From assembly GCA_963707435.1 (NCBI GenBank), contig CAVPPF010000001.1, positions 53,989 to 117,988 on the forward strand: a DNA stretch of 64,000 nucleotides. The letters are read 5' to 3'. Below the pieces are notes generated by a model. It ran no database searches. It saw only the letters and a program-made list of their open reading frames with translations, and was not told where the DNA came from. Position 1 is the first letter of the stretch, and the number at the start of each line of letters is the position of its first letter. Position numbers and translations under genes: made by a program. Shown here piece by piece: positions 25,877 through 33,258 of the stretch. This DNA is from UBA4744 sp963707435 (GTDB taxonomy: Bacteria > Actinomycetota > Acidimicrobiia > Spongiisociales > UBA4744).

Positions 25877-25882
25877 AGCCTA
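25877..25882 (-). promoter_or_regulatory. -10 hexamer TAGGCT, small Cys-rich gene
   Basis: On the minus strand TAGGCT is followed by 6 bases and the ATG (first base 25870). It lies in the 34-base gap after the FG-GAP gene, giving the small gene its own promoter. Confidence 0.5.
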
Positions 25883-25904
25883 ACCCGCAGTTGCCCGATT
25901 CCCG

Positions 25905-27437
25905 CTACGAACGAGCGTTGGCCCACTTCGATGTCAAGAAACTGCTGCCGGTGGATCGTGAAACCCACCACGTGCCGCTGGAGTGGTAGTTGGCGATGTC
26001 GTCTTTGCCGTCGCCGGTGAAGTCGCCGGCCATTTGTGGGTCCCACCCTGTGGTCGTGCTGAAATCGGCCCACACCTTGATCGTGAGGACCGTTCCGGTG
26101 GACTGTGCCACCCTCCAGGTCCCATCGGCTCCGTAGAAGCCGGCGAGATCGTCGCGGCCATCGCCGTTGTAGTCACCCAGGCGTTGCGGTCCCCACCCGG
26201 CCGGGTACGTGCCCCACAATGTGGTCGAGAAGGAAGTGCCCGTCGATCGTGAGATCCACACACGCCCACCCGCGTGCACATTGGCGATGTCGTCTTTGCC
26301 GTCGCCGTTGAAGTCGCCGACCAGTTGCGGGCTCCAACCTGTTGTCGTGTAGAAATCTGCCCACAGGCTGGTAGCCAACGCAGTTCCCGTCGATCGGGAG
26401 ACCCACCACGTTCCGTTGGAACGGTGGAAGTTGGCGATGTCGTCTTTGCCGTCGCCGTTGAAGTCCCCGACGACCTGCGGACCCCACCCTTTGTTGGTGG
26501 AGAAGTCGGCCCACACGCTCGTGGTGAACGCGGCTCCCGTCGATCGGGAGATATGCCAGGTTCCGTCGGAGTCGTGGAAGTTGGCGATGTCGTCTTTGCC
26601 GTCGCCGTTGAAGTCCCCGACCAGTTGCGGGCTCCACCCACCCGTCCTCGGGAGAATGGCCCACCGGCGGGTGGTGAACCCGCTGCCGCTGGACACTGAC
26701 AACCACCAGGCGGAGCTGGCACTGTGGAAGTTGGCGATGTCGTCTTTGCCGTCGCCATTGAAGTCGCCGGCTACCTGCGGACCCCATCCGGTCGCGGTGT
26801 AGAAGTCTGCCCACAGGGTTGTGGTGAACCCGGTTCCTGTCGATTGGGTGACCCACCAGGTTCCGTCTGAGGCGTAGAAGGAGGCAACGTCTTCCTTGCC
26901 ATCACCGTTGAAATCGCCCTGCAGTTGACCGGCAGGTGTTTCACGGATGAGTCGAGCACACCAGGGGTAGACCGAGTTGGTCGAAGTATTGTCGGGGTGA
27001 AAGGCATGCTGGGCGCCGACGGCGGTCGTCCGCGCGTCGAGAAAGAACGTGGGCATGGTCTGGATCATCGAGTTGACGTTCCCCGGTATGTCGGCGATCG
27101 CCGGTGAGGCAAACGTCATCGTGCCTGCCGGGTCGAGACCGTAGAGGAACCATTGCTCGTTCGGTTGGTCACCTCCCTCGGCCAGGTGGTCGTAGCTCGC
27201 CATGGTCAGCCGATAGCGTCCCGGCTGAAACACGACCGGGACCAGCGCAGACTGGGCGTCCGCGAGGCTGCGGTCGGAGCGAATCTGCTCGTCGGGGAAG
27301 TCGACGATGATGCCGCCGGCGAGCGGACAGGGGGGGAGCGGGTCGGTGGCGGCTTGCGCGGGAAGCGCAACCATCATGAGGGCCACGGAAACCATGACAA
27401 TCTGGACCGTTCGACCTCGAGCTGACTGGATTCGCAC
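25905..27437 (-). CDS. Secreted FG-GAP/VCBS repeat protein
   Basis: A 510-residue protein with a clear signal peptide (cleavage near ALPAQAA) and no membrane anchor, so it is probably released. Residues about 30-170 are a unique beta-rich domain. From about residue 173 to the end there are seven or eight repeats of roughly 49 residues, each with a Ca-binding-like GDFNGDGKDDIANFH followed by TWWVSRSTGT and TTLWADF. The repeats probably fold as a beta-propeller like integrin alpha. GTG start with GGGAGG six bases upstream. Very regular repeats suggest recent amplification. Confidence 0.85.
   Translation of the reverse strand: MRIQSARGRTVQIVMVSVALMMVALPAQAATDPLPPCPLAGGIIVDFPDEQIRSDRSLADAQSALVPVVFQPGRYRLTMASYDHLAEGGDQPNEQWFLYGLDPAGTMTFASPAIADIPGNVNSMIQTMPTFFLDARTTAVGAQHAFHPDNTSTNSVYPWCARLIRETPAGQLQGDFNGDGKEDVASFYASDGTWWVTQSTGTGFTTTLWADFYTATGWGPQVAGDFNGDGKDDIANFHSASSAWWLSVSSGSGFTTRRWAILPRTGGWSPQLVGDFNGDGKDDIANFHDSDGTWHISRSTGAAFTTSVWADFSTNKGWGPQVVGDFNGDGKDDIANFHRSNGTWWVSRSTGTALATSLWADFYTTTGWSPQLVGDFNGDGKDDIANVHAGGRVWISRSTGTSFSTTLWGTYPAGWGPQRLGDYNGDGRDDLAGFYGADGTWRVAQSTGTVLTIKVWADFSTTTGWDPQMAGDFTGDGKDDIANYHSSGTWWVSRSTGSSFLTSKWANARS
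25989..26915 (-). repeat. Tandem coding repeats, about 148-base period
   Basis: Inside the FG-GAP gene the stretch TTGGCGATGTCGTCTTTGCC (as read on the plus strand) recurs almost exactly near 25990, 26280, 26430, 26580 and 26730, with more diverged copies between and beyond. Nucleotide identity is much higher than needed for the protein motif, so copies may be exchanged by recombination. Confidence 0.85.
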
Positions 27438-27507
27438 CGGCGCCTCCCTTGCCTCGTACCTTACTACCGCACTCGACCACTAATTGTAGTCTCCCCAACA
27501 CTGTTGG

Positions 27508-27525
27508 TGCAAAGAGATCTTTGCA
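27508..27525 (-). terminator. Hairpin after the sigma/membrane-protein operon
   Basis: TGCAAAG and CTTTGCA pair perfectly (7 bp, loop AGAT), 35 bases past the stop at 27560 on the minus strand. A second small inverted repeat, CCAAC-ACT-GTTGG, lies just beyond at 27495-27507. Together they may end the operon upstream of the FG-GAP promoter. Confidence 0.45.
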
Positions 27526-27559
27526 TGCTCCCATCGAGTGGCTCGGTCGGCCGGGTTTG

Positions 27560-28990
27560 CTATCGCTCGACGTATCGCATTTCGCTCACGAGGTATTCGA
27601 CGTGATCCGGACCGTACGACGACCAGATCTGATAGACGCAATCCGGTTCGCCGGCTACTTTGACGAAGGCCCGGTACGCCTCCGGGGCCACCGCCCCGGT
27701 TTCGGGATCGATGTGGAGGATCCGTTCGTCGGGCAGATCGAAGCTCAGCTCAGGGAAGACCCACACCTCGCTCCCGTCGGCGAAACGCAGGCTCGGATTG
27801 CCGCTGGTCCGGACATCGCGCACTCCGCCGAGTGGCTCCAGGCTCATTCCGAAAGCCCCCCGGCCGCAATCGGCGCAGTAGTCGCCGGTCGCATAGCGAC
27901 CCGGCCCATCATACTGATCCCAGGCCACGACGAGGGCACCGTCACCGTTGCCCCGGCGTGCCGTGGCGTCGTTTCCTTCAGGTCCCACATCGGCAAAGGC
28001 CATGAGTGGACAGGCCGTGGTGCCGAGGTCCTGGTCCCACTCCTCGAGGAACGGCGTGGGGATGGCGGTGCCGGGCAGACCGGGTTCGTTCCAGGGAGCT
28101 TCACCTATATCCCGGGTCACCTGATTGGTCCGGTCGATGAGTTGGACTTCGTCGGCCTGCATGCCCTCCACGAATCGCAACGATTCGAGGAGCGATCTCA
28201 AGTGCTCCTCACCGAGGAATGACCAGACGTTGTACAGGCAGCCCTGACCGTCGACCACGACATAGCTCAACTCGGGGGCTCCCGAGCCGGGAGCTGCGAG
28301 GCCTTCCAGGCCGTAGCCGGCACGGCTGCCGTCGTCCCAGGCGATCTGGTTCGGCCAGATGCTGAGATCGTCGACGCGGCCGGTGGCGGCGACTCCCGCC
28401 ACCCCGAAGGCGCTCCGCCCGCAATCGGGACAGTATCCGTTCGTTGCGGAGCGTCCCGGACCGTCCGGAAGATCCCACGCAACAGCCCAGCCACCGCCGA
28501 AGTCGGCCGAACGGCTGAGGGCGGTGGATCCCAGTTGGGCCGGGTCGGCCGGATACAGGGCCGAGCACCACGTTCGGTTCGCCGACCCGTTCCAATCTTC
28601 GATGAGGTGCTGCGGCACCGCTGATTGAGGCAGAGGCGCAGCCGACCACGGCGCCATGCCGCCCGGAATCTCGTCCACTCCCCGGACGACGGTCGTCGTG
28701 GCTCCCGGGAGGGTAGTGGTCGGTACGGTCGAGCCGTCCAACGTCGTGGTCGTTTGCCGGGTCACGACCGGCTGCTGGGATCCCCCCAGCATGATTCCGG
28801 CGGTGAGAGCGCCGACCACCAGCACGAAAGCCATGGAGGCCAGCCCGAGCGCCGGTCCCGTGATGTGGAATCGGCGAGCTTTGCCTTCCGCCATGATCCG
28901 GTTGGCGAGCCCGAGAGGCGCTCCCGGCAGGTCCTTGGAGTCCACCGGATTCGACTTCCTGACCCGATCAAAGGGGTCCTGGTTGCTCAT
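27560..28990 (-). CDS. Single-pass membrane protein with duplicated extracellular Cys domain; putative sigma-factor partner
   Basis: A 476-residue protein. A cytoplasmic N-terminus of about 45 residues is followed by one transmembrane helix (about 49-70), a Thr-rich linker, and two homologous domains of about 170 residues. Each domain contains GPGRxAT, then YCPDCGRSAFG in the first copy and YCADCGRGAFG in the second, and ends in a CLYNVWSFLGEEHLRSLLES-like segment. It overlaps the preceding ECF sigma gene by ATGA, the position of an anti-sigma factor, but the short N-terminus lacks the usual zinc HxxxCxxC motif. Function is inferred only from context. Confidence 0.65.
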   Translation of the reverse strand: MSNQDPFDRVRKSNPVDSKDLPGAPLGLANRIMAEGKARRFHITGPALGLASMAFVLVVGALTAGIMLGGSQQPVVTRQTTTTLDGSTVPTTTLPGATTTVVRGVDEIPGGMAPWSAAPLPQSAVPQHLIEDWNGSANRTWCSALYPADPAQLGSTALSRSADFGGGWAVAWDLPDGPGRSATNGYCPDCGRSAFGVAGVAATGRVDDLSIWPNQIAWDDGSRAGYGLEGLAAPGSGAPELSYVVVDGQGCLYNVWSFLGEEHLRSLLESLRFVEGMQADEVQLIDRTNQVTRDIGEAPWNEPGLPGTAIPTPFLEEWDQDLGTTACPLMAFADVGPEGNDATARRGNGDGALVVAWDQYDGPGRYATGDYCADCGRGAFGMSLEPLGGVRDVRTSGNPSLRFADGSEVWVFPELSFDLPDERILHIDPETGAVAPEAYRAFVKVAGEPDCVYQIWSSYGPDHVEYLVSEMRYVER

Positions 28991-29526
28991 GATCGACCTC
29001 CGGAAGTCAGCGCCTGATGGAGTTGTTGCTTGGCGCGATGCAGTCGAATGCTCGCCGCGTTGGCCGAGCATCCGAGCACGACGGCAATCTCGGACACGGA
29101 CAGTTCTTCCCAGCAGTGAAGGCGAATGATCTCTCGATCTGCCGGACGAAGACCTGCCATCGCCTGGTTCACTTCTTGGTGCTCGGCGTAGGAGGGGTCG
29201 GTCGATGACGTCTCCGAGAGAGAAGTCACCTTGGCGGCGAGACGATCCTGGCGGCGGCTCCCCCGGCGGGTATTGGCGAGCACGTTGCGGGCGATGCCAA
29301 AGAGCCAGGGGCGGATCGCATCGGGCGGAGCCGAGGTCCACCGCCGCCACGCGATCGTGAACGTTTCTGCAGCTATGTCCTCAGCATCGGTGGGAGACGA
29401 GCGGCGTTTGGCATAGGCAAGGATGTCCCGGTAGTGCCGGTCGAACGCCAGCCGAAAGTCCTTGTCTGTTTGGGACGTCGAGATACTCCCCACGAAGGTC
29501 GATCCCCTTGCCATGACTCCGTTCAT
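28987..29526 (-). CDS. ECF RNA polymerase sigma factor
   Basis: A 179-residue sigma factor with region 2 (FRLAFDRHYRDILAYAKRR, DAEDIAAETFTIAWRRW and the -10-recognition helix RPWLFGIARNVLANTRR) and region 4 (GLRPADREIIRLHCWEELSV plus helix-turn-helix EIAVVLGCSANAASIRLHRA). Start ATG 29526 has GGGAGAG close upstream; ATG 29514 is an alternative. The downstream overlapping gene encodes a membrane protein that probably controls it. The promoter is not obvious. Confidence 0.9.
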   Translation of the reverse strand: MNGVMARGSTFVGSISTSQTDKDFRLAFDRHYRDILAYAKRRSSPTDAEDIAAETFTIAWRRWTSAPPDAIRPWLFGIARNVLANTRRGSRRQDRLAAKVTSLSETSSTDPSYAEHQEVNQAMAGLRPADREIIRLHCWEELSVSEIAVVLGCSANAASIRLHRAKQQLHQALTSGGRS

Positions 29527-29624
29527 ACTCTCCCATGTCCGGACGGCTTCGGTATCTTTCACGCGAGAAGAGAGGCGACCGAAGCGGATTGGTCGTCCCC
29601 GGAGAAAAAGCGACCCCAACTGAA

Positions 29625-29652
29625 GCGACCGCCCTTGGGGGAAGGCGGTCGC
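29625..29652. terminator. Hairpin between divergent sigma-factor and pyrE genes
   Basis: GCGACCGCC and GGCGGTCGC form a perfect 9-bp stem with a 10-base loop. It lies between two divergently transcribed units, so a leader or attenuator role for pyrE is as likely as termination. Two copies of GGGCTAAC (29660-29667 and 29677-29684, 17 bases apart) follow on the pyrE side and may be an operator. Confidence 0.35.
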
Positions 29653-29715
29653 TATGGTCGGGCTAACACGGGAGGTGGGCTAACCATCCTCTCTATCGGC
29701 TGAAGTTGGAGTTCC

Positions 29716-30276
29716 TTGAGCGATTTCTCGGAAAATCGTGAGGCTCTTCTGGAGCACCTTCGCGCGCACGCTCTGCGCACGGACGGGCCGTTCACACTGC
29801 GTTCCGGAGCGGTCGCCTCGTGGTATCTCGATGCGCGACAGACAACGTTCGACGGATCCGGCGCTCTCACGGTGGCGAAGGCCGTGCTTGAGGTTCTCGA
29901 TCAGCGTGTTGAGGCGATCGGCGGGATGACCATGGGTGCCGACCCGATTGCCGTCGCCGGCGCCATGCTTGCGGCACAGCGGGGGATACCGTTGCGATCG
30001 TTCTCGATACGAAAGGCAGCCAAGAGCCATGGTGCCGGGGGGAGACTGGTCGGGCCGGTGAGCGCCGGCGACATCGTCGCCGTACTCGAAGACACCACAA
30101 CGACGGGTGGAGCGTTGCTGGAAGCAATCAACGAGGCAGTATCCTCCGGTTTGCAGGTCGTCCAGGCCATTGCCCTCGTCGACCGAAGCGGGGATCTGGT
30201 TCGGGATCGGGTAACCCAAGCCGGGTTCTCCTACCTGGCTCTGGCCACGCCTCAAGATCTTGGAGTTGCCGAATGA
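29716..30276 (+). CDS. pyrE: Orotate phosphoribosyltransferase
   Basis: Converts orotate and PRPP to orotidine monophosphate in pyrimidine synthesis. The 186-residue protein has the type I phosphoribosyltransferase fold with SGAVASWYLDARQTTFDGSG at the start, GGMTMGADPIAVA, the flexible loop Lys segment RKAAKSHGAGG and the PRPP-binding loop VAVLEDTTTTGGALLEA. TTG 29716 with GGAG just upstream is the best start. The stop overlaps the next gene by ATGA. Confidence 0.93.
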   Translation: MSDFSENREALLEHLRAHALRTDGPFTLRSGAVASWYLDARQTTFDGSGALTVAKAVLEVLDQRVEAIGGMTMGADPIAVAGAMLAAQRGIPLRSFSIRKAAKSHGAGGRLVGPVSAGDIVAVLEDTTTTGGALLEAINEAVSSGLQVVQAIALVDRSGDLVRDRVTQAGFSYLALATPQDLGVAE

Positions 30277-30857
30277 CCAAAACAGTCGAGTTTGAGACAT
30301 CCGCCTGGAAGGTCTGGCTGCTTGCCATCCTCGGAGTGCCGTTCCTGCTTCTCGGTGCCGACTTCTTCTTCCAACAGAAGTTGTTCGCACGCTTCCGGGA
30401 CATGATCTACGGAACTGAGGAGTTGCCGGCGTTCGAGCCCCGCGACCAGATCCTCGCTGCGCTGTTCGTGCTGGTCGGAGCAGCGCTGATCGCCTGGGGA
30501 TTGAAGGAGCTGGTGTTTCCCAGGAAGGTCTTCAGCGCGGATGACCGGGGTATCCGGCTTGCCCTGGGCGGCCCGTTTCGGGCTCCGGTTACCGTCCCCT
30601 GGAGTGCGATCGAGGATGTCTCGTACCTCGTTCTGGACGATGAGGGTGATGACCGTCCCTCGATCTTGATCGAGGTTTCCGATCGGATCGGCCTCCCCGA
30701 TCATCCCTGGGGGGCACGCTGGATCGGTCCGGGCGAGTTGCTGATCGATACGGCAAGCTGGTCCCCCTCCGCCGCGGACGTCGTCGAATCGCTCTGGAAT
30801 CTGCGCCGGTCCACCGTGGCCAATGCCGGAACTGGGGATGAGGAAGAAGGGCCGTGA
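30273..30857 (+). CDS. Small membrane protein of unknown function
   Basis: A 194-residue protein with two transmembrane helices (about 12-30 and 60-80) followed by a soluble beta-rich region that looks PH-like: VPWSAIEDVSYLVLDD and the tail IDTASWSPSAADVVESLW. This two-helix-plus-PH-like layout resembles the STM3941 group, but I cannot assign it firmly. It overlaps pyrE at its start and the endonuclease IV gene at its end, so it is part of a three-gene unit. Confidence 0.7.
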   Translation: MTKTVEFETSAWKVWLLAILGVPFLLLGADFFFQQKLFARFRDMIYGTEELPAFEPRDQILAALFVLVGAALIAWGLKELVFPRKVFSADDRGIRLALGGPFRAPVTVPWSAIEDVSYLVLDDEGDDRPSILIEVSDRIGLPDHPWGARWIGPGELLIDTASWSPSAADVVESLWNLRRSTVANAGTGDEEEGP

Positions 30858-31615
30858 TGCTCATCGGAGCGCACGTCAACAATGCTCATCCCCTCGACGA
30901 AGCCGCATCCCGGAAGGCCGATGCCGTGCAGATGTTTGCGTCGAACCCGCAATCGTGGAAGAAGCCGCTGCCTCGCCCCGATGCCGACGCGTTGAAAGCC
31001 TCCCCGATCCCGATCTATGTGCATGCCCCGTACCTGATCAACGTGATCTCTCCCAACAATCGCATCCGGATACCGAGCCGGAAGATTCTGGCCCAAACCA
31101 TCGAAGCGGCGGAGGTCTTCGGAGCAGCGGCGGTGATCGTGCATGCCGGCCACGTCACGGACGAGGGATCCATCGAGGATGGTCCCGAGCGGTGGCGGAA
31201 GGCACTCGAGCCTCTCGAGACCGACATGCCGATCCTGATCGAGAATACGGCCGGGGGAGAAGCGGCGATGGGCAGGAGGATCGATGATCTCGCTCGCCTG
31301 TGGGAGGAGATCGGCGATCTCGGGCCCGGATTCTGTCTCGATACCTGTCATTTCTGGGCCGCCGGCGAAGATCTCGATGGTCTCGTCGGCCGGGTGATGG
31401 CCGCCATCGGTCGGATCGACCTGGTCCACTGCAACGATTCGCGAGATCCATTCGATAGCAGGCGAGACCGCCACGCCAACCTCGGCAAGGGTGAGATTCC
31501 ACCGGATCAGATCCTCGAGGTTGTGCGTGAAGCCAACGCTCCGGTGATCGTTGAGACCCCGGGAGGCGCGGAGGAGCAAGCGGCCGACATTGCCTGGCTG
31601 CGGGCGAATCTGTGA
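30857..31615 (+). CDS. nfo: Endonuclease IV (AP endonuclease)
   Basis: A 252-residue TIM-barrel enzyme that cuts DNA at abasic sites. Recognised by LIGAHVNNAHPLDEAASRKADAVQMF, IPIYVHAPYLIN (zinc His), AVIVHAGH (zinc His), ILIENTAGGEAAMGR (zinc Glu), FCLDTCHFWAAG (Asp/His) and DLVHCNDSRDPFDSRRDRHANLGKG. ATG 30857 shares its first base region with the upstream stop (TGATG); GTG 30854 is an equally possible start. Confidence 0.93.
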   Translation: MLIGAHVNNAHPLDEAASRKADAVQMFASNPQSWKKPLPRPDADALKASPIPIYVHAPYLINVISPNNRIRIPSRKILAQTIEAAEVFGAAAVIVHAGHVTDEGSIEDGPERWRKALEPLETDMPILIENTAGGEAAMGRRIDDLARLWEEIGDLGPGFCLDTCHFWAAGEDLDGLVGRVMAAIGRIDLVHCNDSRDPFDSRRDRHANLGKGEIPPDQILEVVREANAPVIVETPGGAEEQAADIAWLRANL

Positions 31616-31654
31616 GATCCCGCTTCCTGCCGGCGGACATGTAGGGAGGCACGG

Positions 31655-33103
31655 GTGCCCCTCATCGCAGGAGTTGACTGCTCCACACAGTCGACTAAGG
31701 CCCTGATCGTCGACTCCGACTCGGGTGAGGTGGTGGGGCTGGGGAGAGCCGGTCACGAGGTCACCGGGACCGGTGGGGTCCGGGAGTCGGACCCAGAGGG
31801 CTGGTGGACGGCCCTGCGCGACGCACTCGGTCAAACCGGCCGGGCGGCCGAGCTGGCCGCAATCTCCATCGCCGGTCAACAGCACGGATTGGTGATCCTG
31901 GATGGAGCCGGAAAGCCGCTCCGGACCGCCAAGCTGTGGAACGACACCGAGTCGGCTCCCGACGCCGCAGCACTGACGGACGCCCTGGGGGGACCGGATT
32001 GGTGGGCAGAACAGGTAGGCCTGGTTCCGGTGGCCTCGTTCACTGCTGCCAAGTGGGCCTGGCTGCGACGCACGGCCCCCGATCTCGCTGCGCAAACGGC
32101 GGCAATCCGACTCCCACACGACTTCCTCACCGAACGGTTGTGCGGCCGGGGAGTAACCGATCGAGGCGATGCGTCCGGCACCGGATGGTGGTCGACGTCC
32201 ACGGAGAGCTACGTCGATGACGTTCTGAACCACCCGCTCCTGCGTCTCGATGCAGCCCTGCTCCCCGAAGTGCTCGATCCGAGGGAAGGGGCGGGATACG
32301 TGACCGAAGGCGCCGCCGCCTTTCTCGGGGTTCCGTCCGGTATCCCGGTTGGGTCCGGCACCGGCGACAACGCCGGATCTGCGCTCGGTCTCGGTCTGGA
32401 AGCGGGAGTGCCGGCGATCAGCCTGGGAACGTCCGGGACGGCCTTCATGGTCTCCGAATCGCGCACGGTGGATCCGTCGGGAACCGTTGCCGGCTTCGCC
32501 GATGCCACCGGACGCTTTCTGCCCTTGGCGGCAACACTCAACTGCACGCTGGCCGTGGATCGAGTTGCCGGCTGGCTGGGCCTCGATCGTGAGGCGGTGG
32601 CCGATCACACGGATGTCGTGGTGATACCGTTCTTTGACGCGGAACGAACGCCGAATCTGCCCAACGCTGCTGCTTCGATGCTGGGCTTGCGGCACACCAC
32701 GGAGCCGGCCGAGATACTGCTCGCCGCGTATCAGGGGGCCGCGCTCGGGTTGCTCGACGCGCTCGATGTCATCGATCGGCTGAGTTCGGGAATCGCCGCC
32801 GACGCTCCGCTGGTCATCGTCGGGGGAGGATCGAGGGGTCGGGCCTGGCGCCGCGTGGTTCGGGCGATGTCCGGTCGGGCGGTGCTCATCCCCGAAGCAG
32901 AAGAACTCGTCGCGCTGGGGGCGGCAGCGCAGGCCGGTGCGGCGATGAGCGGAGAGAACCCCGGCGCCGTCGCTCGGCGATGGAACACGGGGAGGGGCCT
33001 CGTGCTAGAACCCGTGCCAAGGGATCAGCAAACCAGGGAACGCATCAGCAGAGTGCGTGAGCTGACGGCAAAGCTGAACGAGCAGCCGCCGAACGGTTGG
33101 TAG
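31655..33103 (+). CDS. xylB: Xylulokinase (FGGY family)
   Basis: Phosphorylates D-xylulose with ATP. The 482-residue protein opens IAGVDCSTQSTKALIVD (phosphate loop), has SIAGQQHGLVILD, KLWNDTES and the FGGY signature portions SLGTSGTAFMVSES and IVGGGSRGRAWRRV in the ATPase domain, with the catalytic Asp in the GTGDNAGSALGLG segment. GTG start with GGGAGG ribosome binding site. Together with the downstream oxidoreductase and epimerase it suggests pentose use, though a different sugar within FGGY kinases is possible. Confidence 0.9.
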   Translation: MPLIAGVDCSTQSTKALIVDSDSGEVVGLGRAGHEVTGTGGVRESDPEGWWTALRDALGQTGRAAELAAISIAGQQHGLVILDGAGKPLRTAKLWNDTESAPDAAALTDALGGPDWWAEQVGLVPVASFTAAKWAWLRRTAPDLAAQTAAIRLPHDFLTERLCGRGVTDRGDASGTGWWSTSTESYVDDVLNHPLLRLDAALLPEVLDPREGAGYVTEGAAAFLGVPSGIPVGSGTGDNAGSALGLGLEAGVPAISLGTSGTAFMVSESRTVDPSGTVAGFADATGRFLPLAATLNCTLAVDRVAGWLGLDREAVADHTDVVVIPFFDAERTPNLPNAAASMLGLRHTTEPAEILLAAYQGAALGLLDALDVIDRLSSGIAADAPLVIVGGGSRGRAWRRVVRAMSGRAVLIPEAEELVALGAAAQAGAAMSGENPGAVARRWNTGRGLVLEPVPRDQQTRERISRVRELTAKLNEQPPNGW

Positions 33104-33106
33104 ATC

Positions 33107-33131
33107 CCAGTTACCAGTTACCAGTTACCAG
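33107..33131. repeat. CCAGTTA heptamer tandem repeat
   Basis: Three copies of CCAGTTA plus CCAG, starting 4 bases after the xylB stop. It forms the left flank of an intergenic repeat element that continues to 33258. Confidence 0.9.
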
Positions 33132-33160
33132 ATTGAAGTTACGCGAGCATGGTATGCCTT

Positions 33161-33258
33161 TACTGGCTACTGGCTACTGGCTACTGGCTACTGGCTACTG
33201 GCTACTGGCTACTGGCTACTGGCTACTGGCTGCCGGCTACCGGCTACCGGCTGCCGGT
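33161..33258. repeat. TACTGGC heptamer tandem repeat (14 units)
   Basis: Ten exact copies of TACTGGC (33161-33230) followed by four diverged ones (TGCCGGC, TACCGGC, TACCGGC, TGCCGGT). The array runs into the stop codon of the minus-strand oxidoreductase at 33258. Between this array and the CCAGTTA copies is a unique core with CGCGAGCATGGTATGCC (33142-33158), nearly shared with 51199-51215. Confidence 0.95.

Noticed and set aside
25989..26915. Intergenic direct repeats or CRISPR
   Set aside because: The 148-base period lies inside an open frame and encodes FG-GAP protein repeats.
33161..33258. CRISPR array
   Set aside because: Units are 7 bases with no spacers and no cas genes nearby; it is a simple heptamer tandem repeat.
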